Shown: positions 27,401-39,268, numbered from the stretch's first letter. The stretch is 64,000 bases of DNA from Flavobacteriales bacterium (GCA_019638115.1 JAHBUK010000004.1:412794-476793); one strand, 5' to 3'. Notes: a model not told the origin generated them from the sequence alone. A program made the numbers and translations.

Positions 27401-28079
27401 GGAGTACAGTTTCAACAACGGCGTTACGTGGCTTACCACACCCTCCATCACCACGGCCTGCGAAGGGGTTTACGACCTGCAGATCCGCGATGCGGCAGGA
27501 TGTATCGGAACGGGCAACGTAACAGTGGTAGGCCCACCACCGGTGGTTGCCAACTTCGAGTGGGGACCGATACCCGCCAACGTGAACAACCCCACGATCT
27601 ACTTCTACAACACCTCCGAGGATGCCGAGCGCTACTGGTGGGACATCGGCGGGTTCATCACCACTACGGAGTTCAACCCGGTGTACCAATTCCCCTACAC
27701 GGAGCCTGGTATCTACAACGTTTGCCTGGGCGCCTTCAACTACAACGATTGCCCGGACACGGTGTGTTACTACGTCACCATTGATGATGTGCTCTTCACC
27801 TACGTCCCCAACGCCTTCACACCCGATGGCGATGGCGTGAACGACTTCTTCTTCATGAGCACGAACATCCCTGTGATCACGGATTTCAGGATGATGGTCT
27901 TCGATCGTTGGGGACAGATCGTGTATGAGACCACCGATGTGAACGCCCGTTGGAATGGTGGCTACCAGAACAGTGGGGAAGTGCTGAAAAGCGATGTTTA
28001 CGTGTACCGGATCCTCTATGAGATCGCTGGTACACAAGCACGGAAAGAACTGATGGGCAGTGTGACACTGATGAAGTAA
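24447..28079 (+). CDS. Giant T9SS type-B surface protein with CUB-like, PKD, P and SprB-like domains
   Basis: A 1210-residue secreted adhesin-like protein. A signal peptide (MRSISVTALTALFTLALSF, ending ANAQ) starts at residue 11, so 24477 is an alternative start. Domains in order: a CUB-like beta-sandwich (about 35-160), a PKD domain with YTWDFADGSTSNN, a proprotein-convertase P-like domain (about 265-455, with DMEHSFMGDLVVSMSCPNGQ), an Ig-like ~80-residue repeat (DAGANNAIIVCANEP, about 26560-26805), SprB-type segments with CDGTASATITGG, a second PKD-like domain, and a C-terminal type-B sorting domain, YVPNAFTPDGDGVNDFFF to VTLMK. It should be exported by T9SS, as are gliding-associated adhesins. 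It is a paralogue of the next gene. Confidence 0.9.
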   Translation: MDNNPTQTVRMRSISVTALTALFTLALSFANAQQFNIATNPTITTCAGVLEDSGGPNGQYGNNENFTTVICPDTPGDVISLFWVVFNLSNTGPNPLDRIRIWDGNSTAATFVGEYTQTSLQGLTTQASPLNPSGCLTVQFISNGAGTGDFAASIACETPCDRPTAAGTMSESVPALICVGEVLDFDASGSFPAPGFTIDLYTWDFADGSTSNNPITSHSWSEPGEYVVQLYVVDNNGCGNSNLLDLQVLVSTTPSFLGTMESLETCLGAVIDLNAVVSPTTWTGVPENNFGPPIYLPDNLGIPFNTEIQFTQFAPGQTLTDISDLFSVCVDMEHSFMGDLVVSMSCPNGQSVTFHQQGGGGTDLGISGPGATLGTCWTYCWTPGATNGTWAANSGGASLPAGTYQSLQPMSQLVGCPLNGTWTFTVIDLWAADDGWICGWEINVNPSIIPDVTEFTPVLGTATADSAFWSGPFLVSDPGNPLSATATPTGPGTFNYQFSVTDNFGCTYDTTVSVTIAPIMEIDAGPDIVLCNDPLPMAGAITANGPPSNCVWVLQLNESFGDSWNGGANLQVIINGVSTSYAITANGVNVQTHNIPITTGATIVLQYTAGSTWNNENSFTLFNDQGQVVYASGNGPPTGVSWSGTGSCNGGAVPAVFQWTPTTGLTDPSSPTSNVYVTQPTWFYLSVWPDGSPECAVTDSVLVSPDPSIDAGANNAIIVCANEPIFAMADSLAGTPDPGGVWTNNAGATVPGTFNPDVTAPGTYTYTVTSAANCVATSQLTVTVIPADDPTCCGVIVMTPPAPSCNLTNTLTVSPGNTGVGNWVGPTGAIIANPFANQTTATMPAGSGGTHWFYWVENDGAFCNLIDSMEVTFTDAIVISYDNTNAICFTYCDGTASATITGGNAANGFGYAWSTGAAGINLDAISNLCAGSYDLLVVDDNGCTATSGFTITQPVLLEIDALSTLPVTCSGDCDGTITITDAEALEYSFNNGVTWLTTPSITTACEGVYDLQIRDAAGCIGTGNVTVVGPPPVVANFEWGPIPANVNNPTIYFYNTSEDAERYWWDIGGFITTTEFNPVYQFPYTEPGIYNVCLGAFNYNDCPDTVCYYVTIDDVLFTYVPNAFTPDGDGVNDFFFMSTNIPVITDFRMMVFDRWGQIVYETTDVNARWNGGYQNSGEVLKSDVYVYRILYEIAGTQARKELMGSVTLMK

Positions 28080-28104
28080 GCTTTCGCTCCACCACCGTCC
28101 GCAA

Positions 28105-28134
28105 GAAGAAGCCCGGCCAGCGCCGGGCTTCTTC
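28105..28134 (+). terminator. Terminator between the two giant adhesins
   Basis: GAAGAAGCCCGG pairs with CCGGGCTTCTTC around a six-base loop, 25 bases after the first adhesin. The T tail is weak (TTCTTCG). Confidence 0.7.
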
Positions 28135-28318
28135 GCGTTGTAGCCAGAGGCATCGGCCATGGGAAACAAGCCTTCCGATCGATCGGCAATTCAGGAGTGG
28201 TCCATATGCCAACAAGTGATGTTCGTCGAAAACATGGGATCGCCTTTGGGCGCCATGGCCAACACAGTTATTTTCAACGCGTTGCACCGTTCTTCAGCAG
28301 CGGAACCAGACCCTGAAC

Positions 28319-31300
28319 ATGCCATTGGACCACTCCCTGTCCAGATCGTTCGCCAAGCGGAAGATCCGGTCCATGTGCATGGCCACCGCACGCACGATCG
28401 CCACGGCCCTGCTGCTCTTAGGAAGTGGCCAAGCTTACGCGCAACCCTTCCCCATTTTCAACGGTATGGACTACACCTGCGTAGGTGCTTTCCTGGATAG
28501 CGGCGGCCAGGGCGCTGTTGGCTATTCGAACAACGAGAACATCACCTACACGATCTGTCCCGATTCGCCTGGTGATGCGATCACGTTGAACTTCCTCACC
28601 TTCAACCTCAGCACCGCTGGTGCCGCCCCGATCGACAACATGACGATCTACGACGGCAATTCCGTTGCGGCAACCTCCTTGGGCAATTACACCGGCAACG
28701 CACTGGCCGGCGTTACCGTGAGCGCTTCACCCCTGAACACATCGGGTTGCCTCACCATCGTTTTCCGCAGCAACAACACCGGAGTGGGCGTATTCGCGGC
28801 GACCATTTCCTGCTACACGCCTTGCGACCGACCTACTGCTGTTGCCGGTTTCGGAGGCGGAATACCACTGAGGATCTGCCCTGGAGAGAGCGTGAACTTC
28901 AATGGCAGTGGGTCTTTCGCCGCACCCGGATTTTCGATCGCCAACTGGAGCTGGAATTTCGGCGATGGTGCGGTAGTGAACAACGGCGGCCCGCTGATCT
29001 CGCACACCTACAACACGCCCGGAGCATACACGGCGCAACTCTACCTGACGGACAACAACGGCTGCGCCAGCACCAACCTGGTGGACCTGCAAGTACTGGT
29101 CGGCACCGAACCCGTTTTCACAGGAACAACGGGAACGCTGCTGGGTTGTGAAGGAGAGACCTTGTGCTTGAATGGCGTGGTCACAGGGACCACTTGGAAT
29201 GAACTGCCCGGCTCCAACCTCGGCGGCGGTGTGTTCCTGCCGGACAACGTGGGGCAATGCTTCGAGTCGCATATCACCTTCAACCAGTTCGCTCCCGGTC
29301 AGACCCTGAACAACATCGCGGATCTATTGAGCATCTGCATGGACATCGAGCACTCCTTTCTGGGCGATCTGATCATCCGGATCATAAGCCCGACGGGAGA
29401 AGCCGTTACCATGCACCAACAAGGCGGCGGGGGCACTTACCTCGGCGTTCCTGTGGACAATGACCTGACACCGAACATTCCCGGCACGTGCTGGAATTAC
29501 TGCATCAGCCCCACTGCCGCCAATGGCACGATGGCTGCCAACGCCGCTGGCACTTTGCCTGCGGGCACATATGCCAGTGTGAACTCCCTGGCGGGCCTGC
29601 TCGGATCCCAATTGAACGGCACCTGGACACTCCAGATCTGCGACATGTGGGCCTCCGACAATGGCTTCCTGTGCAACTGGGGGCTCGACTTCAACCCGGC
29701 ACTGTTCCCCGACCTGATCGAGTTCACGCCGATCTACGGTGCGGCATGCGACAGTAGCTCTTGGAGCGGTCCTTTCATCAGCAGCACCAGCGCCAACTGC
29801 AACGGCGTCTGCGTTTCACCGCCCCAAGGCAGCCACAACTACCAGTTCACGGTAACCGATGACTTCGGGTGCAGCTACGATACTACCCTTACGGTGACGA
29901 TCATACCTGGTCCGCAGGTGAACGCAGGACCCGATGCCACCACCTGCAACACGCCGGTGCAACTGGGCGCAACGGTTGGCAGTGGCGGGTTCCCTACGAA
30001 TTGCACCTACGTGCTCACCCTGTACGATTCCTTCGGCGATGGCTGGACCGGCTTGTTCGGTCTTGGGTCCAACGGCTCCAATGTCACCATCACCGTGAAT
30101 GGTGTGTCCAACAGCTATTGGCTCACCAACGGATCGCAAGCCAGCGTGAACATTCCGGTAACCTCAGGCAGTACGATCAGCCTGAGCTACACCACTGCCA
30201 GCTTGTACAATGGCGAACAAGCCTTCACCCTGTTCAACGGTTCTGGCGGCGTGGTGTACGCATCGCCCTACGGCCCTGGCGGTGGTCTGGCTTGGAGCGG
30301 TGTGGCCAATTGCCCTGGCGGCAACTTCGTGTACAGTTGGTCTCCCACCACCGGTTTGAGCAACCCGAACATCGCCAACCCGGTGGCAACGGTGAGTGGA
30401 ACCACCACCTATTGCGTAACGGTCTACCAGGAAGGACACCCGGACTGCACCACCACGGATTGCATGACGATCACCGTGGATGATACCGTGGATGCCGGCA
30501 CCAACGGAAGTTTGCTGGTGTGCAGCGATGCCGCCGCGGTGAACCTCATCGCACAGCTCGGTGGAGCGCCCACCGCCGGTGGTACTTGGACAGCACCCGG
30601 TGGCGGAGCACATACCGGGGTGTTCATGCCCGGTTCGGACCCTGCTGGCATCTACACCTACACCGTAAGCGGTAGCGGGGCCTGCGGAAGTGCCACGGCC
30701 AGTTCCACCGTGAACGTTGTGATGAGCCCCTTGCCGGATGCAGGGATCAGCACCAGCTTGTCCGTTTGCAGCAACGATGCCATCCAAGCCCTGTTCCCCT
30801 TGCTCGGTGGCAGCCCCATGGCAGGTGGCATTTGGACAGCACCCGGTGGTGGCGCGTTCGGAGGAACCTTCAACCCTGCATTGCACGCGGCAGGTACGTA
30901 CACCTACACGGTACCTGGTGCAGCACCATGTCCAAACGCATCGGCCACGGTGGCGATCACCATGAGTGATCCTCCCAATGCCGGAACGAACAACAGCATC
31001 ACCCTTTGCTCCAACAGTGCGCCGCTCGTGCTCATCACCCAACTGGGTGGATCACCTGACGGAACAGGAAGCTGGACCGATCCTTCCGGAGCATCCATCA
31101 GTGGAGGCATCGATCCGAGCACGGCTGCAGCGGGCAATTACACCTACACCGTGAACGGTACTTCGCCGTGCCCGAATGCAACGGCAATTCTCACCGTCAA
31201 CATCAACACACCGCCCGATCCAGGCACCGATGGTGCGATCACGCTATGCACTTCCGATGCAGGTATCGCGCTCATTGACCAACTCGGCGGAAGCCCTGAT

Positions 31301-34300
31301 GCCGGTGGCGCTTGGAGCGGTCCCAGCACCGTGGTCGGTGGGCTCTTCGACCCTGCCAGCATGAACGCCGGGGTGTACACCTACACCGTGGCGGGCACTG
31401 CTCCTTGCCCCAGCGAAAGCGCCAACGTGCAGGTGAGCTTGAACACGCCGCCCAACGCAGGCAGTGATGGAAGCACCACGCTCTGCAGCACCGATGCAGC
31501 GATCGGACTATTTGCATTGCTCGGCGGTGCGCCCGATTCCGGTGGCGCGTGGAGCGGACCCAGTGCGATCGCAGGTGATCAGTTCGATCCCGCGAGCATG
31601 AATGCCGGGGTCTACACCTACACCGTGAACGGTGTTGCTCCTTGCCCTAGTGATGTAGCGGCGATCACCGTCAACATCAACACACCGCCCGACCCAGGCA
31701 CCGATGGTGCGATCACGCTCTGCACTTCCGATGCAGGTATCGCGCTCATTGACCAACTCGGCGGAACACCTGATGCTGGTGGAACGTGGAGCGGTCCCAG
31801 CACCGTGATCGGTGGGCTCTTCGACCCTGCCAGCATGAACGCCGGCGTGTACACCTACACCGTAGCGGGCACTGCTCCCTGCCCAAGCGAAAGTGCCAAT
31901 GTGCAGGTGAGCTTGAACACGCCGCCCAACGCAGGCATCGATGGAAGCACCACGCTTTGCAGCACCGATGCAGCGATCGGGCTCTTCGCATTGCTCGGTG
32001 GTGCGCCCGATGCCGGTGGCGCTTGGAGCGGACCAAGTGCGATCGCAGGTGATCAGTTCGATCCCGCGAACATGAATGCCGGGGTCTACACCTACACTGT
32101 GAACGGTGTTGCTCCTTGCCCGAGTGATGTAGCGGCGATCACCGTCAACATCAACACACCGCCCGATCCAGGCACCGATGGTGTGATCACGCTATGCACT
32201 TCCGATGCAGGTATCGCGCTCTTCGACCAACTCGGCGGAAGCCCTGATGCGGGTGGCGCTTGGAGCGGTCCGAGCACCGTTGTTGGCGGCCTCTTCGACC
32301 CGGCCAGCATGAACGCCGGGGTGTACACCTACACCGTGGCGGGCACTGCTCCCTGCCCCAGCGAAAGCGCCAATGTGCAGGTGAGCTTGAACACGCCGCC
32401 CAACGCAGGCATCGATGGCAGCACAACGCTCTGCAGCACCGATGCAGCGATCGGACTTTTCGCATTGCTCGGTGGTGCGCCAGATGCCGGTGGCGCTTGG
32501 AGCGGACCAAGTGCGATCGCAGGCGACCAGTTCGATCCCGCGAACATGAGCGCAGGCGTTTACACCTACACCGTGGCAGGTGTTGTTCCTTGCCCTAGTG
32601 ATGTAGCGGCGATCACCGTCAACATCAACACACCGCCCGACCCAGGCACCGATGGTGCCATCACGCTCTGCATTTCCGATGCAGGTGTAGCGCTCTTCGA
32701 CCAACTTGGCGGAACACCTGATGCCGGTGGCACTTGGAGCGGTCCCAGCACCGTGGTCGGTGGGCTCTTCAACCCTGCCAGCATGAACGCCGGCGTGTAC
32801 ACCTACACCGTGGCTGGCACTGCACCTTGCCCCAGCGAAAGCGCCAGCGTGCAGGTGAGCTTGAACACGCCGCCCAACGCAGGCATCGATGGAAGCACCA
32901 CGCTTTGCAGCACCGATGCAGCGATCGGACTTTTCGCATTGCTCGGCGGTGCGCCCGATGCCGGTGGCGCTTGGAGCGGACCCAGTGCGATCGCAGGTGA
33001 TCAGTTCGATCCCGCGAACATGAATGCCGGGGTCTACACCTACACCGTGAACGGTGTTGCTCCCTGCCCGAGTGATGTAGCGGCGATAACGGTTGTGGTG
33101 AATACGCCACCCAACGCCGGTATCAATGGAGGATTGACGCTCTGCTCATCCAGTCCCACCACGGGACTGTTCAGCGGATTGAACGGCACACCGGACGCAG
33201 GCGGCACATGGACCACCGCCTCGGGCGTAGCACACAGCGGGAATTTCACGCCCGGCACCGACCAGACCGGAGTCTACACATACACCGTGCAAGGTGCATC
33301 GCCCTGTCCGGCAACTTCTGCCACTGTTGATGTGGCTGTGGTAACGAACCCCGACGCAGGCACACCCGGCAACATCACGCTCTGCACCACCGATGCTTCC
33401 ATCCTGCTCTTCGATCAACTCGGTGGAACGCCTGATGCCGGTGGCGCGTGGAGCGGACCCAGTGCTGTGGTCGGTGGCGTCTTCAACCCGGCCAGCATGA
33501 ACGCCGGTGTGTACACCTACACCATCACCGTTCCGCCGCCTTGCGTGAACGCCAGCAGCACCGTTATCGTGGCCCTTGTGCAGCCGCCCAACGCAGGCAA
33601 CAACGGTGCGCTCACGCTCTGCATCAGTAGTCCGGCAACAGCACTCAGCAGCGGTCTTGGCGGAACACCCAACGCCGGTGGCACCTGGAGCGGGCCCAGC
33701 ACTGTGGTCGGCGGACTCTTCAACCCGGCCAGCATGAACGCCGGTGACTACACCTATACCGTGGCAGGCACCACACCTTGTCCTGCGGATGTGGCCATGG
33801 TGAGCGTTACCGTGGTGAGCGCACCCGACGCCGGCACGCCCGGTAACATCACGCTCTGCACCACCGATGCTTCCATCCTGCTCTTCGATCAACTCGGTGG
33901 CACACCCGATGCCGGCGGCGCGTGGAGCGGGCCCAGTGCGGTGGTCGGTGGCGTCTTCAACCCGGCCAGCATGAACGCCGGTGTGTACACCTACACCATC
34001 ACCGTTCCGCCGCCTTGCGTGAACGCCAGTAGCACCGTTACCGTGGCACTCGTGCAGCCGCCCAACGCAGGCAACAACGGTGCGCTCACGCTCTGCATCA
34101 GCAGCCCGGCAACAGCACTCAGCAGCGGTCTTGGCGGAACACCCAACGCCGGTGGCACCTGGAGCGGACCCAGCCCAGTGGTCGGCGGACTCTTCAACCC
34201 CGCCAGCATGAACGCCGGTGACTACACCTACACCGTGGCAGGCACAACACCATGCCCTGCGGATGTGGCCACGGTGAGCGTTACCGTGGTGGACGAACCC

Positions 34301-36973
34301 AATGCAGGTGGTCCCGGCTTCCTGACGCTCTGCACCAGCGATGCAAGCCAAGATCTGTTCAGCAGTTTGGAAGGCTCGCCGGACCAAGGTGGGCAATGGA
34401 CGATGCCCAACGGAGCATTGTTCAGTGGCGTGTTCGAGCCATCATCCCATTCCGCCGGTACTTACACGTACACCATAAGTGTTCCGCCACCCTGCCAAAG
34501 CGTTAGCGCCACCGTGGAAGTAAGCCTCAGCACCCCTCCGAACGCTGGAACGGATGGTGCCCTCACGGCATGTATCAGTGGAAGCGCAGTGGAGCTCTTC
34601 GCCAGTTTGAATGGCACACCGGATGCTGGCGGCACATGGAACGCCCCGAACGGCAGCGCATTCACCGGCATTTTCGATCCTCAAACGGATGTCGTGGGTT
34701 CATACAGCTACACCGTAGCTGGCACCACACCTTGTCCGGCGGCTTCAGCTTCGGTGGTGGTGAGTGTTTCGCTACTGCCCTTCCCCGGCAACAATGCCGT
34801 CCTTAACCTCTGCAGCAGCGGCGATGCACAGGATCTCTTCCCCAGCCTCGGTGGTGCGGATGCAGGTGGATCATGGAGCGGACCAGGCGGCATTGCTTTC
34901 GCGGGCATCTTCACCCCCGGCCAGAGCACCCCGGGCAACCACACCTACACCGTTCCCGGAACGGCACCCTGCCCTTCGGCCTCCGCAGTGATCACCGTGA
35001 ACGTGCTCAGTGATGCATACGCTGGCGAGGATGGCAGCCGCACCTTGTGCAGCATCAACGGCCCCATCCAACTGTTCGGCGAACTGAACGGATCGCCCGA
35101 TGCCGGCGGTATTTGGCTCGGCCCCGGTGGCAATGTGGTGGCGGGTGTGTTCGATCCGGCCAGTGATGCAGCAGGCACCTACACCTACGTGCTGGTCGTG
35201 CCGGCACCGTGCGTGAACGATACGGCGCTGGTGCAGATCGATGTGGTGCAGGCGGTGGACGCGGGAACCGATGCGCAACTGACGCTGTGCTCGAACGGGA
35301 ACAGCATCGACCTGCTTTCCCAACTCGGCGGAAGCCCGAACAGCAGCGGCACCTGGAACGGCCCCGGAGGCTTCTTGGGCACGAGCTTCACCCCCGGCAC
35401 CAACGCGCCCGGCAACTACACCTACACGGTGATCGGCACAGCGCCCTGCCCCAACGCGAGCGCCACCCTGGCGATCGCGGTGAACCCCTTGCCCAACGCC
35501 GGGGAGAACGGCAGCATAAGCTTGTGCCCCGAGGCTGCTTCCGTGGACCTATTCTCCGTGCTCGGTGGCAGCCCGGAGAGCGGTGGCCAATGGACCACCC
35601 CGAACGGCACTGCCAGCAACGGCATCTTCAACCCCGGCACCGACGCGGTGGGCAACTACACCTATACGGTGAGCGGCTTGCTTCCTTGCCCGAACGTAAG
35701 CGCGAGTGCCACGGTAAGCGTGTACATGGTACCCGTGCCCAACGCCGGACCGGATGCAGTGAGCTGCACCTTGGAGTACGCCCTGAACGCCACCGGCACG
35801 TGGAGCTCCGGCACGTGGAGCGGACCGGTCGGCGCGGTGTACAGCGACCCGAACGATCCGCAGACCGGGGTTTCCATGTCGCAGGGAGGCACCTACACCT
35901 TCACTTGGAGCACCACATCCGCGAACGGTTGCAGCAGCTCCGATGCGGTGTCGATCACCTTCACGGATGCGATCCTGCCTGTGCTCACCGGCACCGATGC
36001 CATCTGCCACGGCGCTTGCAATGGAACGGCAAGCGTGGCCACCACCGGCGGCAACACGGTGAACGGCAACTACACCTACCAATGGTCCGGAGGTGTGGCC
36101 GGTAACAGCCCCACGGCGACCGGCCTTTGCGCAGGCAGCTACACCGTTACCGTGTTCGACATGAACGGATGCAGCGCCGAGGCCAGCGTGCTGATCGACC
36201 AGCCGGAACCCTTGGTGATCGACGCCATCACGGCAGTGAACGAGACCTGCCCGGGCAGTTGCGATGGCTCCATTGCCGTGAGCGATGTGGCGGCGGTGCT
36301 CTACAGCATCAATGGCGGCATCAGCTTCCAAGCCGGCGGCAACTTCGGCGGGCTCTGCCCCGGCAGCTACAGCATCGTCATCCAGGATGCGAACGGATGC
36401 ACCGCGTCCGGCAGCGGCACTGTGGGCAGCCCTGCACCGGTGGTGGCGGGCTTCACCTGGTCTCCCGACCCGATCTATGTGAGCGAGCCCACTGTGCAGT
36501 TCAACAACAGCTCCACCTTCAACGCCACCAACTTCTCCTGGAACTTCGATGGTTTGGGCAGCAGTTCCGCAACATCACCGGCGTTCACCTTCCCCGGTGT
36601 GTTGGGCGATGACTACCTGGTGTGCCTTACAGCCAGCGATGCCAACGGATGCAGCAACACCTACTGCGTGCGGATCGAGGTGCTGGACGTGCTCGGTGTC
36701 TTCGTGCCGAACGCCTTCACGCCGGACGGAGATGGTATCAACGACCTGTTCCACCCGGTGTTCAACCTGCCGGATGTGGCCGATTACGAGTTCATGATCT
36801 TCGATCGCTGGGGAGCCTTGTTCTTCAGCAGCAATGTGCCTGGCGTCGGCTGGAACGGCACGTTCTCCGGCGAAGCGTCTCCGGTGGATGTGTACGTGTG
36901 GAAACTGCGCTACCGCGATCCCCGCAGCACCGAACGGAAGGACGTGGTGGGCCATGTGACCTTGGTGCGTTGA
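28319..36973 (+). CDS. Giant T9SS type-B adhesin with 22 tandem Ig-like repeats
   Basis: A 2884-residue surface protein. A signal peptide (MATARTIATALLLLGSGQAYA) begins near residue 21, so 28319, 28373 or 28379 may be the start. The N-terminal third matches the preceding gene in order: CUB-like domain, PKD with WNFGDGAVVNN, and P-like domain with DIEHSFLGDLIIRI. From about 30482 to 35732 come 22 tandem repeats of ~79 residues. Each has NAG-x-G...TLC, GGxPDAGGxWSGP, NAGVYTYTV and PCP, so two Cys per repeat may form a disulfide and stiffen a long stalk. SprB-like segments, a PKD domain and a type-B sorting domain (FVPNAFTPDGDGINDLF to VTLVR) follow. The frame is unbroken throughout. The ligand is unknown; roles in gliding or attachment are inferred. 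Confidence 0.9.
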   Translation: MPLDHSLSRSFAKRKIRSMCMATARTIATALLLLGSGQAYAQPFPIFNGMDYTCVGAFLDSGGQGAVGYSNNENITYTICPDSPGDAITLNFLTFNLSTAGAAPIDNMTIYDGNSVAATSLGNYTGNALAGVTVSASPLNTSGCLTIVFRSNNTGVGVFAATISCYTPCDRPTAVAGFGGGIPLRICPGESVNFNGSGSFAAPGFSIANWSWNFGDGAVVNNGGPLISHTYNTPGAYTAQLYLTDNNGCASTNLVDLQVLVGTEPVFTGTTGTLLGCEGETLCLNGVVTGTTWNELPGSNLGGGVFLPDNVGQCFESHITFNQFAPGQTLNNIADLLSICMDIEHSFLGDLIIRIISPTGEAVTMHQQGGGGTYLGVPVDNDLTPNIPGTCWNYCISPTAANGTMAANAAGTLPAGTYASVNSLAGLLGSQLNGTWTLQICDMWASDNGFLCNWGLDFNPALFPDLIEFTPIYGAACDSSSWSGPFISSTSANCNGVCVSPPQGSHNYQFTVTDDFGCSYDTTLTVTIIPGPQVNAGPDATTCNTPVQLGATVGSGGFPTNCTYVLTLYDSFGDGWTGLFGLGSNGSNVTITVNGVSNSYWLTNGSQASVNIPVTSGSTISLSYTTASLYNGEQAFTLFNGSGGVVYASPYGPGGGLAWSGVANCPGGNFVYSWSPTTGLSNPNIANPVATVSGTTTYCVTVYQEGHPDCTTTDCMTITVDDTVDAGTNGSLLVCSDAAAVNLIAQLGGAPTAGGTWTAPGGGAHTGVFMPGSDPAGIYTYTVSGSGACGSATASSTVNVVMSPLPDAGISTSLSVCSNDAIQALFPLLGGSPMAGGIWTAPGGGAFGGTFNPALHAAGTYTYTVPGAAPCPNASATVAITMSDPPNAGTNNSITLCSNSAPLVLITQLGGSPDGTGSWTDPSGASISGGIDPSTAAAGNYTYTVNGTSPCPNATAILTVNINTPPDPGTDGAITLCTSDAGIALIDQLGGSPDAGGAWSGPSTVVGGLFDPASMNAGVYTYTVAGTAPCPSESANVQVSLNTPPNAGSDGSTTLCSTDAAIGLFALLGGAPDSGGAWSGPSAIAGDQFDPASMNAGVYTYTVNGVAPCPSDVAAITVNINTPPDPGTDGAITLCTSDAGIALIDQLGGTPDAGGTWSGPSTVIGGLFDPASMNAGVYTYTVAGTAPCPSESANVQVSLNTPPNAGIDGSTTLCSTDAAIGLFALLGGAPDAGGAWSGPSAIAGDQFDPANMNAGVYTYTVNGVAPCPSDVAAITVNINTPPDPGTDGVITLCTSDAGIALFDQLGGSPDAGGAWSGPSTVVGGLFDPASMNAGVYTYTVAGTAPCPSESANVQVSLNTPPNAGIDGSTTLCSTDAAIGLFALLGGAPDAGGAWSGPSAIAGDQFDPANMSAGVYTYTVAGVVPCPSDVAAITVNINTPPDPGTDGAITLCISDAGVALFDQLGGTPDAGGTWSGPSTVVGGLFNPASMNAGVYTYTVAGTAPCPSESASVQVSLNTPPNAGIDGSTTLCSTDAAIGLFALLGGAPDAGGAWSGPSAIAGDQFDPANMNAGVYTYTVNGVAPCPSDVAAITVVVNTPPNAGINGGLTLCSSSPTTGLFSGLNGTPDAGGTWTTASGVAHSGNFTPGTDQTGVYTYTVQGASPCPATSATVDVAVVTNPDAGTPGNITLCTTDASILLFDQLGGTPDAGGAWSGPSAVVGGVFNPASMNAGVYTYTITVPPPCVNASSTVIVALVQPPNAGNNGALTLCISSPATALSSGLGGTPNAGGTWSGPSTVVGGLFNPASMNAGDYTYTVAGTTPCPADVAMVSVTVVSAPDAGTPGNITLCTTDASILLFDQLGGTPDAGGAWSGPSAVVGGVFNPASMNAGVYTYTITVPPPCVNASSTVTVALVQPPNAGNNGALTLCISSPATALSSGLGGTPNAGGTWSGPSPVVGGLFNPASMNAGDYTYTVAGTTPCPADVATVSVTVVDEPNAGGPGFLTLCTSDASQDLFSSLEGSPDQGGQWTMPNGALFSGVFEPSSHSAGTYTYTISVPPPCQSVSATVEVSLSTPPNAGTDGALTACISGSAVELFASLNGTPDAGGTWNAPNGSAFTGIFDPQTDVVGSYSYTVAGTTPCPAASASVVVSVSLLPFPGNNAVLNLCSSGDAQDLFPSLGGADAGGSWSGPGGIAFAGIFTPGQSTPGNHTYTVPGTAPCPSASAVITVNVLSDAYAGEDGSRTLCSINGPIQLFGELNGSPDAGGIWLGPGGNVVAGVFDPASDAAGTYTYVLVVPAPCVNDTALVQIDVVQAVDAGTDAQLTLCSNGNSIDLLSQLGGSPNSSGTWNGPGGFLGTSFTPGTNAPGNYTYTVIGTAPCPNASATLAIAVNPLPNAGENGSISLCPEAASVDLFSVLGGSPESGGQWTTPNGTASNGIFNPGTDAVGNYTYTVSGLLPCPNVSASATVSVYMVPVPNAGPDAVSCTLEYALNATGTWSSGTWSGPVGAVYSDPNDPQTGVSMSQGGTYTFTWSTTSANGCSSSDAVSITFTDAILPVLTGTDAICHGACNGTASVATTGGNTVNGNYTYQWSGGVAGNSPTATGLCAGSYTVTVFDMNGCSAEASVLIDQPEPLVIDAITAVNETCPGSCDGSIAVSDVAAVLYSINGGISFQAGGNFGGLCPGSYSIVIQDANGCTASGSGTVGSPAPVVAGFTWSPDPIYVSEPTVQFNNSSTFNATNFSWNFDGLGSSSATSPAFTFPGVLGDDYLVCLTASDANGCSNTYCVRIEVLDVLGVFVPNAFTPDGDGINDLFHPVFNLPDVADYEFMIFDRWGALFFSSNVPGVGWNGTFSGEASPVDVYVWKLRYRDPRSTERKDVVGHVTLVR
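31208..33103 (+). repeat. Four in-frame 474-bp higher-order repeats inside the giant adhesin
   Basis: Each 474-bp unit encodes two different 79-residue repeats, one starting PPDPGTDG and one PPNAG(I/S)DG. Unit starts are at 31208, 31682, 32156 and 32630, exactly 474 bases apart. The copies are nearly identical at DNA level, so they are recent duplications of a two-repeat block. Confidence 0.92.
33344..34291 (+). repeat. Second in-frame 474-bp duplication inside the giant adhesin
   Basis: Two copies of another two-repeat block (starts 33344 and 33818) with units PDAGTPGNITLC and PPNAGNNGALTLC. The spacing again is exactly 474 bases and the copies differ at few positions. This block arose separately from the 31.2-33.1 kb array. 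Confidence 0.9.
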
Positions 36974-36989
36974 GGTCCCATACGGCATG

Positions 36990-37019
36990 AAAAAGCCCGG
37001 CCTTGGAGCCGGGCTTTTT
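36990..37019. terminator. Bidirectional terminator between the giant adhesin and gyrB
   Basis: AAAAAGCCCGGC pairs with GCCGGGCTTTTT. The A run on one side and the T run on the other let it work for both convergent genes. Confidence 0.92.
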
Positions 37020-37041
37020 CGTTCTCAACTGCTGCGTCGGC

Positions 37042-39126
<2,085 letters not shown>

Positions 39127-39197
39127 CTAATGAAGGCCGCGAAGCACCCTTGGGTCACGGATTTTTCTATACCCTGAAGGAAGCTGCCGTGCGGAAC

Positions 39198-39228
39198 GGA
39201 AAGAGGCGCCGAACTGGCGCCTCTTTCC
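39198..39228 (-). terminator. Terminator after the outer-membrane barrel gene
   Basis: GGAAAGAGGCGCC pairs with GGCGCCTCTTTCC around five bases. It lies about 40 bases past the barrel gene stop on the minus strand; the T tail is poor. Confidence 0.6.
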
Positions 39229-39268
39229 TACTGATGAACAAGCTGTTACGCCTTATGCACCGACCGGC

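Noticed and set aside
30482..35732. Possible CRISPR array
   Set aside because: Repeats are 237 or 474 bases, encode protein in one unbroken frame, have no unique spacers and no cas genes nearby.
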